DNA of 64,000 bases from JANRJY01 sp033763735 (GTDB taxonomy: Bacteria; Bacteroidota; Bacteroidia; Cytophagales; UBA9547), in NCBI GenBank assembly GCA_033763735.1, contig JANRJY010000026.1, positions 1 to 64,000 on the forward strand, in the 5' to 3' direction. Below, piece after piece: positions 38,632 to 46,343 of this stretch (within the stretch, counting starts at the first letter, position 1; the number at the start of each line of letters is the position of its first letter). Position numbers and translations under genes: made by a program. The notes beneath the pieces were generated by a model. The model saw only the letters and a program-made list of their open reading frames with translations. It was not told the DNA's origin and made no database searches.

Positions 38632-38760
38632 ACCCGAATTTCTAAATTCTAAACAAATCTAAAATTTTAAACCCAAATCTATTAATCAATATTGATTTTG
38701 AATTTAAAGAATTGGGTCATTGAAGTTTGTTTAGGGTTTAATGTTTAGAAATTAGGATTT
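38632..38760. repeat. Intergenic TAAA-rich seven-base-period repeat with central palindrome
   Basis: The left half (38632-38680) shows repeated TAAATTC/TAAACCC-like units; the right half (38701-38760) shows the same words on the other strand (GGGTTTAA, TGTTTAGAA). Between them lies a perfect 14-base palindrome AATCAATATTGATT (38684-38697), with outer arms ACCCAA (38671-38676) and TTGGGT (38712-38717). It sits in the gap between rlpA and the DUF58 gene and may form a hairpin acting as a terminator or processing site. Confidence 0.6.
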
Positions 38761-38812
38761 TTACAAAATGCAAGGTCAATGATTACTAAATATGCTTTGC
38801 CATAATAAGGAA

Positions 38813-39532
38813 TTAATTCAAATCTTTAAATCTGATAACATATCCTTTGAACTCTTTTCTGGTAAGTCTTGGAATACTTTGCAATGCAGCCACTCTTGAT
38901 TTATAATCACCCACTATTACTCTGTATATCAATCCTTTATCTTTAAAGTTTCCGACTTGAATTACTACTTCGCCAAAGCCTTCTCTATGAAGCACATTTG
39001 CAAAATACTGTGCATTGACTAGTTCAATAAATGCTGCAGTTTGAATTCCAAAGCCTCTAGGATTGCGAAGTTCGCCCTTGAAATTATAAAATTTACCTTT
39101 TTCAAAACTTCCTGCTATCCAATCCGGTCTAAAAGCATGATGTATTTTACCTTGTTCTCCAATTACCTCAATTTTAACAGGAACCAATCCTTTATCAAGC
39201 ATATCTATCTTCTTTGCAGCTACGTAAGTAAGATCTATTATACGGTCCATGTATTTATAAGGACCTCTATCGTTAATTCGTACAACTACACTCTTATCAT
39301 TATTCAAATTTGTAACTCTAACTAGTGTATTAAATAAAAGTTTTCGGTGAGCCGCAGTATATTCTTTCTTTTTTAATCTTTCACCACTAGAAGTTCTTCT
39401 GCCATAAAACTTATGATGATAAAATGAAGCAATACCTTTTTGTACAAAACCTATTTGAGCATTTGCAGAATCATTTATAATAATAAAAAATATTAGAATA
39501 ATTATATTTTTTGATTTCAGAAATTTCAACAC
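38813..39532 (-). CDS. rlpA: RlpA-like septal-ring lytic transglycosylase with SPOR-like tail
   Basis: This 239-residue secreted protein (signal peptide ending NDSANA) carries a double-psi beta-barrel: GIASFYHHKFYGRRTSSGE, AAHRKLLFNTLVRVTN and VVRINDRGPYKYMDRIIDLT, the usual RlpA motifs. RlpA cleaves peptidoglycan strands lacking stem peptides at the division site. The C-terminal ~80 residues (FGIQTAAFIELVNAQYFANVL ... YRVIVGDYKSRVAAL) look like a SPOR domain, which binds denuded septal glycan. It stands alone on the minus strand. Confidence 0.92.
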   Translation of the reverse strand: MLKFLKSKNIIILIFFIIINDSANAQIGFVQKGIASFYHHKFYGRRTSSGERLKKKEYTAAHRKLLFNTLVRVTNLNNDKSVVVRINDRGPYKYMDRIIDLTYVAAKKIDMLDKGLVPVKIEVIGEQGKIHHAFRPDWIAGSFEKGKFYNFKGELRNPRGFGIQTAAFIELVNAQYFANVLHREGFGEVVIQVGNFKDKGLIYRVIVGDYKSRVAALQSIPRLTRKEFKGYVIRFKDLN

Positions 39533-39580
39533 GAATTGTTTAACGATGTAATGTAAAATAGGTTAATTAATAATTTTTAT

Positions 39581-39610
39581 TTTGAAAGTTTTAGTTTTCT
39601 GATAATTTTG
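39581..39610 (+). promoter_or_regulatory. Promoter of the PUR-family gene
   Basis: TTTG at 39581-39584, an 18-base spacer, and TAATTTTG at 39603-39610 fit the Bacteroidota -33/-7 consensus exactly. Predicted start of transcription is near 39617, about 20 bases before the GTG start. Confidence 0.6.
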
Positions 39611-39637
39611 CCAATGACTAATCATTATTAAAAGGCT

Positions 39638-39964
39638 GTGGAAGAAAATAAAGATAATTCAAAATCAGAGATTTACTCTCAAAGAATAAAGGCAGGCAAA
39701 AGAACATATTTTTTTGATATCAAGTCAACCAGATCCAATGATTATTACTTAACAATCACTGAAAGCAAGAAGAAATTCAAAGATGATGGCTTTTTTTATG
39801 AAAAACACAAAATATTTTTATATAAAGAAGATTTTATGAAATTTATTGACGCATTGAATAACTCAATGAATTATATGAAAGAAGAACTAGTTCCTGATTA
39901 CGATTTCACCAAAACTTCTGAACGAACTGAAGAAGAAGAAGATAGCGAACTTAAATGGGAATAA
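39638..39964 (+). CDS. PUR-family DNA/RNA-binding protein (DUF3276)
   Basis: GTG start at 39638 (108 residues); no ATG precedes a plausible N-terminus. The core (IYSQRIKAGKRTYFFDIKST, YYLTITESKKKF, FMKFIDALNNSM) is the PUR repeat of the Bacteroidota DUF3276 family, related to Pur-alpha, which binds single-stranded purine-rich DNA or RNA as a dimer. The C-terminus is acidic. It lies upstream of ychF but has its own promoter. Confidence 0.88.
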   Translation: MEENKDNSKSEIYSQRIKAGKRTYFFDIKSTRSNDYYLTITESKKKFKDDGFFYEKHKIFLYKEDFMKFIDALNNSMNYMKEELVPDYDFTKTSERTEEEEDSELKWE

Positions 39965-40044
39965 TATTTTACGAGTAATTTTTAATTGATTATTACGTTT
40001 TTTACTGAATATCTACAAATTAACTTTACAATCTTAAATTTAGA

Positions 40045-41136
40045 ATGGCTTTACAATGTGGTATTGTAGGTTTGCCTAATGTTGGTAAATCTACTCTTTT
40101 TAATGCATTATCAAATGCAAAAGCTGAAGCAGCCAATTATCCGTTTTGTACAATTGACCCTAATGTAGGTGTTGTAAATGTACCGGATAACAGACTCTTG
40201 GTTTTGGAAAAATTAGTTAAACCACAGGCAATACTACCTGCTATCATTGAATTTGTAGATATTGCAGGTCTAGTAAAAGGTGCCAGTAAAGGTGAAGGAT
40301 TGGGAAATAAATTCCTAGCCAATATCAGAGAAGTAGACGCTATTATCCATGTGGTTCGTTGCTTTGACGATGAAAACATTATTCATGTAGCAGGAGGCGT
40401 AAATCCTGTTTCTGATAAAGAAATAATTGATACTGAATTGCAGTTAAAAGACTTAGAATCAGTAGAAAAGAAAATACAAAAAGTGGAGCGAGCATCAAAA
40501 GCGGGTGACGCTAAAGCTAAAAAGGAATTTGACATACTTACTAAGTTCAAAACAGCACTTGAACAAGGAAAAAACGCAAGACTTGTTGAATGCGATGATT
40601 ATGAGCCGGTTGCCGACTTAATGTTACTCACCTTAAAACCAGTGATTTATGTATGCAATGTAGATGAAAAATCACTAAAAACAGGTAATGCATACAGTGA
40701 AAAACTTAAAGAATCAGTGAAAGGTGAAAACGCACAACTATTGCTAATTAATGCATCGTTAGAGTCACAAATTAGTGAATTAAGTGATGAAGAAGAAAAA
40801 AGTATGTTTCTGCAAGAATACGGTTTAACTGAGAGTGGATTAAATCGTTTAATAAAATCGTCATACGAATTGTTAGGACTTGCCACTTATTTCACAGCAG
40901 GTGAAAAAGAAGTAAGAGCTTGGACAATTAAAAAAGGATGGAAAGCACCTCAAGCAGCCGGTGTAATTCATACCGATTTTGAAAAAGGATTTATAAGGGC
41001 TGAAGTTATTAAGCTTAGTGATTTTGAAAAATATGGTTCAGAATCTGCTTGTAAAGAAGCCGGTAAAATTGCTGTTGAAGGCAAAGACTATGTAGTACAA
41101 GATGGAGATATTATGCATTTTAGATTTAATGTGTAA
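40045..41136 (+). CDS. ychF: YchF/OLA1-type ATPase
   Basis: The 363-residue P-loop protein has the typical start MALQCGIVGLPNVGKS (Walker A, residues 9-16), switch II DIAGLVKGASKGEGLGN, NVDE in place of the GTPase NKxD motif (explaining ATP preference), and a C-terminal TGS domain (TYFTAGEKEVRAW ... VVQDGDIMHFRFNV). It binds ribosomes and is linked to stress responses and translation. Length is canonical. Cas6 follows 86 bases downstream. Confidence 0.97.
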   Translation: MALQCGIVGLPNVGKSTLFNALSNAKAEAANYPFCTIDPNVGVVNVPDNRLLVLEKLVKPQAILPAIIEFVDIAGLVKGASKGEGLGNKFLANIREVDAIIHVVRCFDDENIIHVAGGVNPVSDKEIIDTELQLKDLESVEKKIQKVERASKAGDAKAKKEFDILTKFKTALEQGKNARLVECDDYEPVADLMLLTLKPVIYVCNVDEKSLKTGNAYSEKLKESVKGENAQLLLINASLESQISELSDEEEKSMFLQEYGLTESGLNRLIKSSYELLGLATYFTAGEKEVRAWTIKKGWKAPQAAGVIHTDFEKGFIRAEVIKLSDFEKYGSESACKEAGKIAVEGKDYVVQDGDIMHFRFNV

Positions 41137-41164
41137 TAATATCATACATCTTCTTGAACAATTT

Positions 41165-41183
41165 GGCTGAAAGCCGTGTTTTT
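41165..41183 (+). terminator. Weak hairpin after ychF
   Basis: GGCT-GAA-AGCC (41165-41175) followed by GTGTTTTT could be a short intrinsic terminator between ychF and cas6. The stem has only four pairs, so this is uncertain. Confidence 0.3.
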
Positions 41184-41222
41184 ATAAAAGTATTAATTTG
41201 ATTAACCAAAATTTTTAAGACC

Positions 41223-42038
41223 ATGAGAGTACGTATCATTTTTGGATTGAAAAACCGAGGAGCAAAAATCCATTTTCATCACCAACACCTTTTAACAAAA
41301 TTTTCGTCACAAATTATTTCAAAGTGCGAACCAAAATACAGAGATTTTAAATATTATAATTTTTCTGGTATTAAAGGTCAAATAAAAGTAGGAAAAGGCG
41401 GATTACATTATCTTTCTTCTAAAGTTACTTTGGTATTTTCGAGCTTGAATATTGAATTTATCAACCAATTCTTGAATGCGCTTTTCACATTGAAAGAAGT
41501 TCAAATTGGTGAAATGGAACTTAGCCCTGAAAGTATTGAAATGGAAGCAGAAGTGGACTTTGAACAAAAAACCAAATTTGTGTGTATATCCCCTATTTTA
41601 ATTTTAGATCCAATATTACATGTTGAAGAAAATAAATCGTTTTTCGAACCGGATACTGATGACTTCTCCGATTTTGTTTACGAGTCAACGATGCTTCGTA
41701 TGGAAAAATCAGGGATGTATACTGCAGAACAAATATCATCTTACAACCAATTTCAATTGACTCCTGATAAAGAATACTTGTCGCGAATGGCTCAGGATGA
41801 TAAAAAATATAGCAGGGTTTATCAAACTTATATCAATGGCGAAAAATATGAAGTAAGAGGTTATACTTTCCCCTTCACCTTGTTTGCTTCACCTGAAGTT
41901 CAAAACTTTATCTTCCACTCTGGTTTAGGTGCTTTGTGCGAAAATGGATTTGGAATGATTGATTTGGCAAACGTTGACCCTACTTCAAGAACTATAAAAT
42001 ATTCTTTAGAACAAAGCGGCACTTCTGTTCAGGCGTAA
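41223..42038 (+). CDS. cas6: Stand-alone Cas6-type CRISPR endoribonuclease
   Basis: The 271-residue protein matches the Cas6 architecture: two ferredoxin-like halves, starting MRVRIIFGLKNRG with a His cluster (residues 17, 19, 20, 22) in HFHHQHLL, a YYNFSGIKGQ block, and the C-terminal glycine-rich loop HSGLGALCENGFGMIDL. Cas6 cuts pre-crRNA within CRISPR repeats. Here there is no CRISPR array and no other cas gene within 40 kb to the left or 22 kb to the right; neighbours are ychF and lptC. Similar stand-alone Cas6 proteins occur in Bacteroidota. It might serve arrays elsewhere in the genome or have been recruited to cut other RNAs. Which His is catalytic cannot be decided by eye. Confidence 0.85.
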   Translation: MRVRIIFGLKNRGAKIHFHHQHLLTKFSSQIISKCEPKYRDFKYYNFSGIKGQIKVGKGGLHYLSSKVTLVFSSLNIEFINQFLNALFTLKEVQIGEMELSPESIEMEAEVDFEQKTKFVCISPILILDPILHVEENKSFFEPDTDDFSDFVYESTMLRMEKSGMYTAEQISSYNQFQLTPDKEYLSRMAQDDKKYSRVYQTYINGEKYEVRGYTFPFTLFASPEVQNFIFHSGLGALCENGFGMIDLANVDPTSRTIKYSLEQSGTSVQA

Positions 42039-42043
42039 AAAGT

Positions 42044-42586
42044 TCATTCTTGATTCACTGAAAAAACTCCGGCAGGATTTACAATTTTATAATGTTTAAA
42101 ATCCTGATCGGCATCTAATCCATTTCCTGTCAGGATTTCTTCTTTTGTTTCAATTCGGACAAATTTTGTAGTATATACTTTTTTCGTGGTTGGGTTCCAG
42201 TTCATTTCTTCTGATTTCATTTTTTTCCCTTCTTTTAAGTCAGTTATTATCACATTGCCTTTGGCTGTATATACATTGTTGGTTTTATCATATTTGCCAT
42301 AATTAGCAACCAAGTTTGCATTTTCATTACCTTGTTTGTCGTTAAATATCAACAAAATACCGCTTGGGAAAATTCTATCGCCATTCAAATACTCATCTTG
42401 TTTTGGGGCTTTCATTTTTACTTTTATCTGCCCTGAATCACTAAAAAGCATCTCCACGTTGGTAACTTGAGCCACAGGTCCTGTATATGGCTTCATTTGA
42501 TTAATTGTCTTTTCATTTTTCTTACAAGAAAAGAACATTCCTAAAAATATGAATACAATAAAGATTTGTCGATTTTTGAAAAGCAT
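42044..42586 (-). CDS. lptC: LPS export periplasmic protein LptC (lipoprotein)
   Basis: The 180-residue protein has an N-terminal hydrophobic segment ending in a lipobox-like MFFSC and an LptC/OstA-like beta-jellyroll (LLIFNDKQGNENANLVANYGKYDKTNNVYTAKGNVIITD, typical of the family's repeated strand pattern). LptC links the LptBFG transporter to the LptA bridge in lipopolysaccharide transport. It begins two bases after the nuoJ stop, so it may be transcribed with the complex I genes, which is unusual company. The stop is 5 bases from the convergent cas6 stop. Confidence 0.82.
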   Translation of the reverse strand: MLFKNRQIFIVFIFLGMFFSCKKNEKTINQMKPYTGPVAQVTNVEMLFSDSGQIKVKMKAPKQDEYLNGDRIFPSGILLIFNDKQGNENANLVANYGKYDKTNNVYTAKGNVIITDLKEGKKMKSEEMNWNPTTKKVYTTKFVRIETKEEILTGNGLDADQDFKHYKIVNPAGVFSVNQE

Positions 42587-42588
42587 AA

Positions 42589-43089
42589 TTATGCTTCTGT
42601 TCCTGGTTCCTTTTTACCCAACACTACTGCTCCTATTAATGCAGCTAAAAATAAAATAGATACTAATTCGAATGGCAAAAGAAAATCTCTAAACAATACC
42701 TGACCCAAGTTTTTAATCAATCCAAGTTCCAAATTAGGCGTTTGGTTAGTGGCCCCATACATATTGCGTAATGCGGCAATCATAATCAGAAATAACGACC
42801 CTCCTGAAATAATACCTGCAAATTTTACCAAATTTGATTTCTGTGGTTCTGTTTCGGCATTCAGATTCAAAAACATAATCACAAACAAAAACAAAACCAT
42901 TATTGCACCAGCATATACTATAATGTGAACTACAGCCAAAAACTGTGCATTCAACATAATGTAATGCCCTGCAATTGCAAAAAAAGTGAGGATTAAATAA
43001 ATAACACTATGAATTGGATTTTTTGAAAATACAACCAATAAAGCAAGTAGAATTACCAAAAATGAAAGAAAGAAAAACAAATTCTGCAT
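42589..43089 (-). CDS. nuoJ: NADH-quinone oxidoreductase subunit J
   Basis: The 166-residue membrane subunit of complex I has five hydrophobic helices, with VFSKNPIHSVIYLILTF and the conserved VHIIVYAGAIMVLFLFVIMFL helix, the part of NuoJ that undergoes conformational change during proton pumping. It lies 13 bases after nuoI and is the last nuo gene in this segment: no nuoK-N follows. Confidence 0.94.
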   Translation of the reverse strand: MQNLFFFLSFLVILLALLVVFSKNPIHSVIYLILTFFAIAGHYIMLNAQFLAVVHIIVYAGAIMVLFLFVIMFLNLNAETEPQKSNLVKFAGIISGGSLFLIMIAALRNMYGATNQTPNLELGLIKNLGQVLFRDFLLPFELVSILFLAALIGAVVLGKKEPGTEA

Positions 43090-43102
43090 GACTCAATTAT
43101 TA

Positions 43103-43711
43103 TTACTTTGTAGCGTTATGTGTGATATTCAATTTTGGATAAAGCGAAGTTATTTCGCCATTCCCATGATAATAATCTTGATCCAATGGACCTCCACCTC
43201 TTACTTTTCCGATGGGTCCATGAACCTTTTCAACCAATTTATCTTTTCCATAAATAAAATCCCCCCTGTCATAATTAGCCGGTGCTAATTCTTCATTGGT
43301 AAGATAAATTGCTTGTTTTGGACAAGCCTCTTCACAAAGTCCACAGAATATACATCTTAACATATTAATTTCATATGTAGCTGCATATTTCTCTTCTCTA
43401 TACAAATGTTCTTCACCTTTTTTGCGTTCAGCAGCATTAATTGTAATAGCCTCAGCAGGACATGCCAAAGCACATAATCCGCAAGCAGTACATCTTTCCT
43501 TACCTTGTTCATCTTTTTTCAACACATGTAATCCTCTATAAGTACTGGTGAACATTTTCTTTACTTCCGGATACCTGATGCTTACTTTTTTCATAAAAAA
43601 GTGACGAAGGGTTATACTCATACCTTTCAATATGGCAGGCAAATAAATGCGCTCCATTAAAGACATTTGCTTATTCGTAACTTGTTTTGATCTATTAGTT
43701 AGAGATTGCAT
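43103..43711 (-). CDS. nuoI: NADH-quinone oxidoreductase subunit I
   Basis: The 202-residue peripheral-arm subunit carries two [4Fe-4S] clusters (N6a/N6b): motifs CTACGLCALACP and CIFCGLCEEACP. These pass electrons towards the quinone site. The N-terminal region (LPAILKGMSITLRHFF) matches the family. It sits between nuoH and nuoJ in the standard order. Confidence 0.96.
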   Translation of the reverse strand: MQSLTNRSKQVTNKQMSLMERIYLPAILKGMSITLRHFFMKKVSIRYPEVKKMFTSTYRGLHVLKKDEQGKERCTACGLCALACPAEAITINAAERKKGEEHLYREEKYAATYEINMLRCIFCGLCEEACPKQAIYLTNEELAPANYDRGDFIYGKDKLVEKVHGPIGKVRGGGPLDQDYYHGNGEITSLYPKLNITHNATK

Positions 43712-43722
43712 CTTTTATTTAA

Positions 43723-44754
43723 TTAGTTATTTTGCATTAATATTATTACTGTACCGGTTACAACTATATTAATGATAGCCAAAGGAATCAGCCCTGTCCA
43801 ACCTAATCGCATTAATTGATCATATCTGAAACGAGGCAAAGTCCATCTAATCCACATAAATAAAAATATGAAGAAGAATATTTTAACAAATAAGAAAGCG
43901 ATTCCAAGAATACTTAATGTATTTTGATCTAATCCTAAGGAAGAAGCATAAGGTATATTATATCCACCAAAATATAATGTTGCCATCATTGCGGATGAAA
44001 TAAACATATTAATGTACTCAGCAAATAAATAAAAGCCCAATTTCATAGAGCTGTACTCCGTATGATAGCCCCCAATCAATTCAGTCTCGCATTCCGGCAA
44101 ATCAAACGGTGCGCGGTTTGTTTCAGCAAAAGCACAAACCAAAAATATTAAAAATCCAAGAGGCTGAACCGCAGCTAGCCATACATTGTCACCCTGCCAT
44201 ACTGCAATTTCTCTAAGACTTAAAGACCCCGTTATCATTACAACAGAAATGATTGATAAACCCATAGCTATTTCATAGCTAATATTTTGAGAAGCAGCCC
44301 TTATTGCTCCTAATAACGCAAACTTATTATTTGATGCCCATCCTCCAATCATAATACCATATACTCCCATAGAAACCACACCAAAAACATACAAAACTCC
44401 AATGTTTACATCAGCAACTTGAAGTGCAACTTGTTGTCCAAATATTTCCAAATAAGTACCCCAAGGAATCACGGCACTGGTCATTAAAGCGGTAAGCATT
44501 GCTAATGAGGGTCCAAGAACAAACAAGAACATATTTGATGTATTTGGAATGATTTCTTCTTTAAAAAACAATTTACCACCATCGGCCAATGGTTGCAATA
44601 TTCCCAAAGGACCTGCTCTTTCAGGACCTCTTCTGTCTTGGAAAAACGCAGCAACTTTTCTTTCAGCATAGGTTGAATACATGGCAATTACTAAACTCAC
44701 ACTAAATACCAGTGCTATTAAAACAAACTTTGATAATAATAATAGAATATCCAT
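43723..44754 (-). CDS. nuoH: NADH-quinone oxidoreductase subunit H
   Basis: The 343-residue membrane subunit forms the quinone chamber of complex I. Family motifs: YAERKVAAFFQDRRGPERAGP, a GWASNNKFALLGAIRAASQ block, AETNRAPFDLPECETELIGG and WIRWTLPRFRYDQLMRLGW, with about eight transmembrane helices. Standard length. Six bases separate it from nuoG upstream. Confidence 0.97.
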   Translation of the reverse strand: MDILLLLSKFVLIALVFSVSLVIAMYSTYAERKVAAFFQDRRGPERAGPLGILQPLADGGKLFFKEEIIPNTSNMFLFVLGPSLAMLTALMTSAVIPWGTYLEIFGQQVALQVADVNIGVLYVFGVVSMGVYGIMIGGWASNNKFALLGAIRAASQNISYEIAMGLSIISVVMITGSLSLREIAVWQGDNVWLAAVQPLGFLIFLVCAFAETNRAPFDLPECETELIGGYHTEYSSMKLGFYLFAEYINMFISSAMMATLYFGGYNIPYASSLGLDQNTLSILGIAFLFVKIFFFIFLFMWIRWTLPRFRYDQLMRLGWTGLIPLAIINIVVTGTVIILMQNN

Positions 44755-44760
44755 TTGAAA

Positions 44761-45747
44761 CTATTTTTCGATAAATGCCGGATTATCAGCGTTTAAACTT
44801 AATTGTGGTGGTACTACAGGTTTGCTATAACTTAAAGTATAATGATTTTGTGATTGCACTGAGCTTCTTTCGATCATTCTTGGTCCTTCAATTACCCAAT
44901 CCTTTGTTTCTTTTTTCTCAAAACGGCAAGTATTACATATCCAATCTTCAACTTCGCTCCATTTGTCTTTACGAGCTGAAACTCTGATTACTTCATCTCC
45001 TTTATACCAAAGAGTAACTTTGCCACAACATTTATCACAATCACGATGCGCGTCAACGGGTTTTGAGAACCAAATTCTATTTTTAAATCTAAAAGTTCTG
45101 TCTGTTAATGCACCTACAGGACATACATCTATGATATTTCCCGAAAAGTCGTTGTCGATTGATTTCTCTATGTATGTACTAATTTCTGCAGCATCTCCTC
45201 TATTCAATATGCCATGAACTCTCCTATTTGTTAATTGATCGGCAGTAAATACACATCGGAAACACATAATACAACGGGTCATGTGCAGTTTTATGTAAGG
45301 ACCTATATCTATTTGTTCAAATGTCCTTCTGTCTTCTTCATATCTTGTGACTTCTCTACCATGTTCATAACCAAGGTCTTGAAGGTTGCATTCACCTGCC
45401 TGGTCACAAACAGGGCAATCCAATGGGTGATTTATCAATAAAAATTCGACAACACCTTTTCTTGCTTCAATTACTTCCGGCGAAGTTGTATTCGCAACAA
45501 CCATACCATCCATTACATTTGTTCTGCATGAAGCCACCAATTTTGGCATTGGACGCGGGTCTTTGGTAGAGCCTTGAGTCACTTTTACTAAACAAGTACG
45601 ACATTTGCCACCGGAATCTTTCAGTTTTGAATAATAACACATTGCCGGAGGTACGTTTTTGCCTATTTGCCTTGCAGCATTTAGTATAGAAGTACCTTCT
45701 TGAACCTCAATTTCTACATTATCAATGGTTACTTTTACTAGGGCCAT
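44761..45747 (-). CDS. nuoG: Short NADH-quinone oxidoreductase subunit G
   Basis: The 328-residue protein has the N-terminal electron-transfer part of NuoG: a [2Fe-2S] plant-type domain (CYYSKLKDSGGKCRTC), the His/Cys cluster block HPLDCPVCDQAGECNLQD, the TRCIMCFRC/DVCPVGALT cluster and the start of the molybdopterin-like region (CDKCCGKVTLW ... WICNTCRFEKKE). The long C-terminal molybdopterin-oxidoreductase-like part found in E. coli NuoG is absent. Such short forms are known in Bacteroidota. It is the first gene of this nuo segment, with a good promoter at 45806-45836. Confidence 0.92.
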   Translation of the reverse strand: MALVKVTIDNVEIEVQEGTSILNAARQIGKNVPPAMCYYSKLKDSGGKCRTCLVKVTQGSTKDPRPMPKLVASCRTNVMDGMVVANTTSPEVIEARKGVVEFLLINHPLDCPVCDQAGECNLQDLGYEHGREVTRYEEDRRTFEQIDIGPYIKLHMTRCIMCFRCVFTADQLTNRRVHGILNRGDAAEISTYIEKSIDNDFSGNIIDVCPVGALTDRTFRFKNRIWFSKPVDAHRDCDKCCGKVTLWYKGDEVIRVSARKDKWSEVEDWICNTCRFEKKETKDWVIEGPRMIERSSVQSQNHYTLSYSKPVVPPQLSLNADNPAFIEK

Positions 45748-45805
45748 TTTTATGATATTTCTTTATTATAATACTCTAATAAAGCTTTGTTTAAGCTCGA
45801 ACTCC

Positions 45806-45836
45806 CAAAGCTAATAACTGCTTGATATAAAACAAA
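45806..45836 (-). promoter_or_regulatory. Promoter of the nuoGHIJ-lptC unit
   Basis: On the minus strand TTTG (45836-45833), a 19-base spacer and TAGCTTTG (45813-45806) fit the Bacteroidota -33/-7 consensus exactly. The expected start is near 45799, about 50 bases upstream of nuoG. Confidence 0.65.
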
Positions 45837-45881
45837 GTTATTAAAATGAAAATTATACACTATTTGAAGTTTTAGGTTATT

Positions 45882-46277
45882 TCAAAGAGGATTATCTTGA
45901 TTTGTAACCAAAGTTGAAATCAATTTGACTCTGTTAAGTGCATCAAAATCAACAATCATAAATTTATTGACAACGATTGTATCGTTGCATTTGTCTCCTG
46001 GTTCCAAATAATAAAAATACGTTTTCCTATTTCTTTCATTCAAATTTTGCTTGTTCGGCATACCTAATATCTCTACAACTCCATTTTCAGTAAGTCCATA
46101 CATATTTTCTTTATAATTTTTAAGTAAATCAAATTGGAATTTTCGCTGTCCATGGCACGCATAAGCATCAGTTTTCCAATTAATACTACTAAAATTTCCT
46201 AAATCAATTTTTGAATTACATGAATTCAAAAAAATAAAACTTAGCAATGACACTATTAAAACTATTTTAAAATTCAC
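45882..46277 (-). CDS. Small lipoprotein, BamE/SmpA-like
   Basis: A GTG at 46277 gives a 131-residue lipoprotein whose leader (VNFKIVLIVSLLSFIFLNSC) ends in a lipobox; longer readings start at 46397 and would overlap the divergent parC gene and bury the leader. The C-terminal part (NGVVEILGMPNKQNLN ... TYFYYLEPGDKC ... MIVDFDALNRVKLI) resembles the BamE/SmpA fold, where a helix precedes LGxP and a YYY-like strand. Two of the cysteines (CHG and KCND) could be disulphide-linked. Family assignment is tentative. Confidence 0.65.
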   Translation of the reverse strand: MNFKIVLIVSLLSFIFLNSCNSKIDLGNFSSINWKTDAYACHGQRKFQFDLLKNYKENMYGLTENGVVEILGMPNKQNLNERNRKTYFYYLEPGDKCNDTIVVNKFMIVDFDALNRVKLISTLVTNQDNPL

Positions 46278-46343
46278 AGGTTGATTTTGTGTATAACTGT
46301 AACCCCTAATTGAGTAGTTTTGTTTTTTATTGTCCCAAATTAA

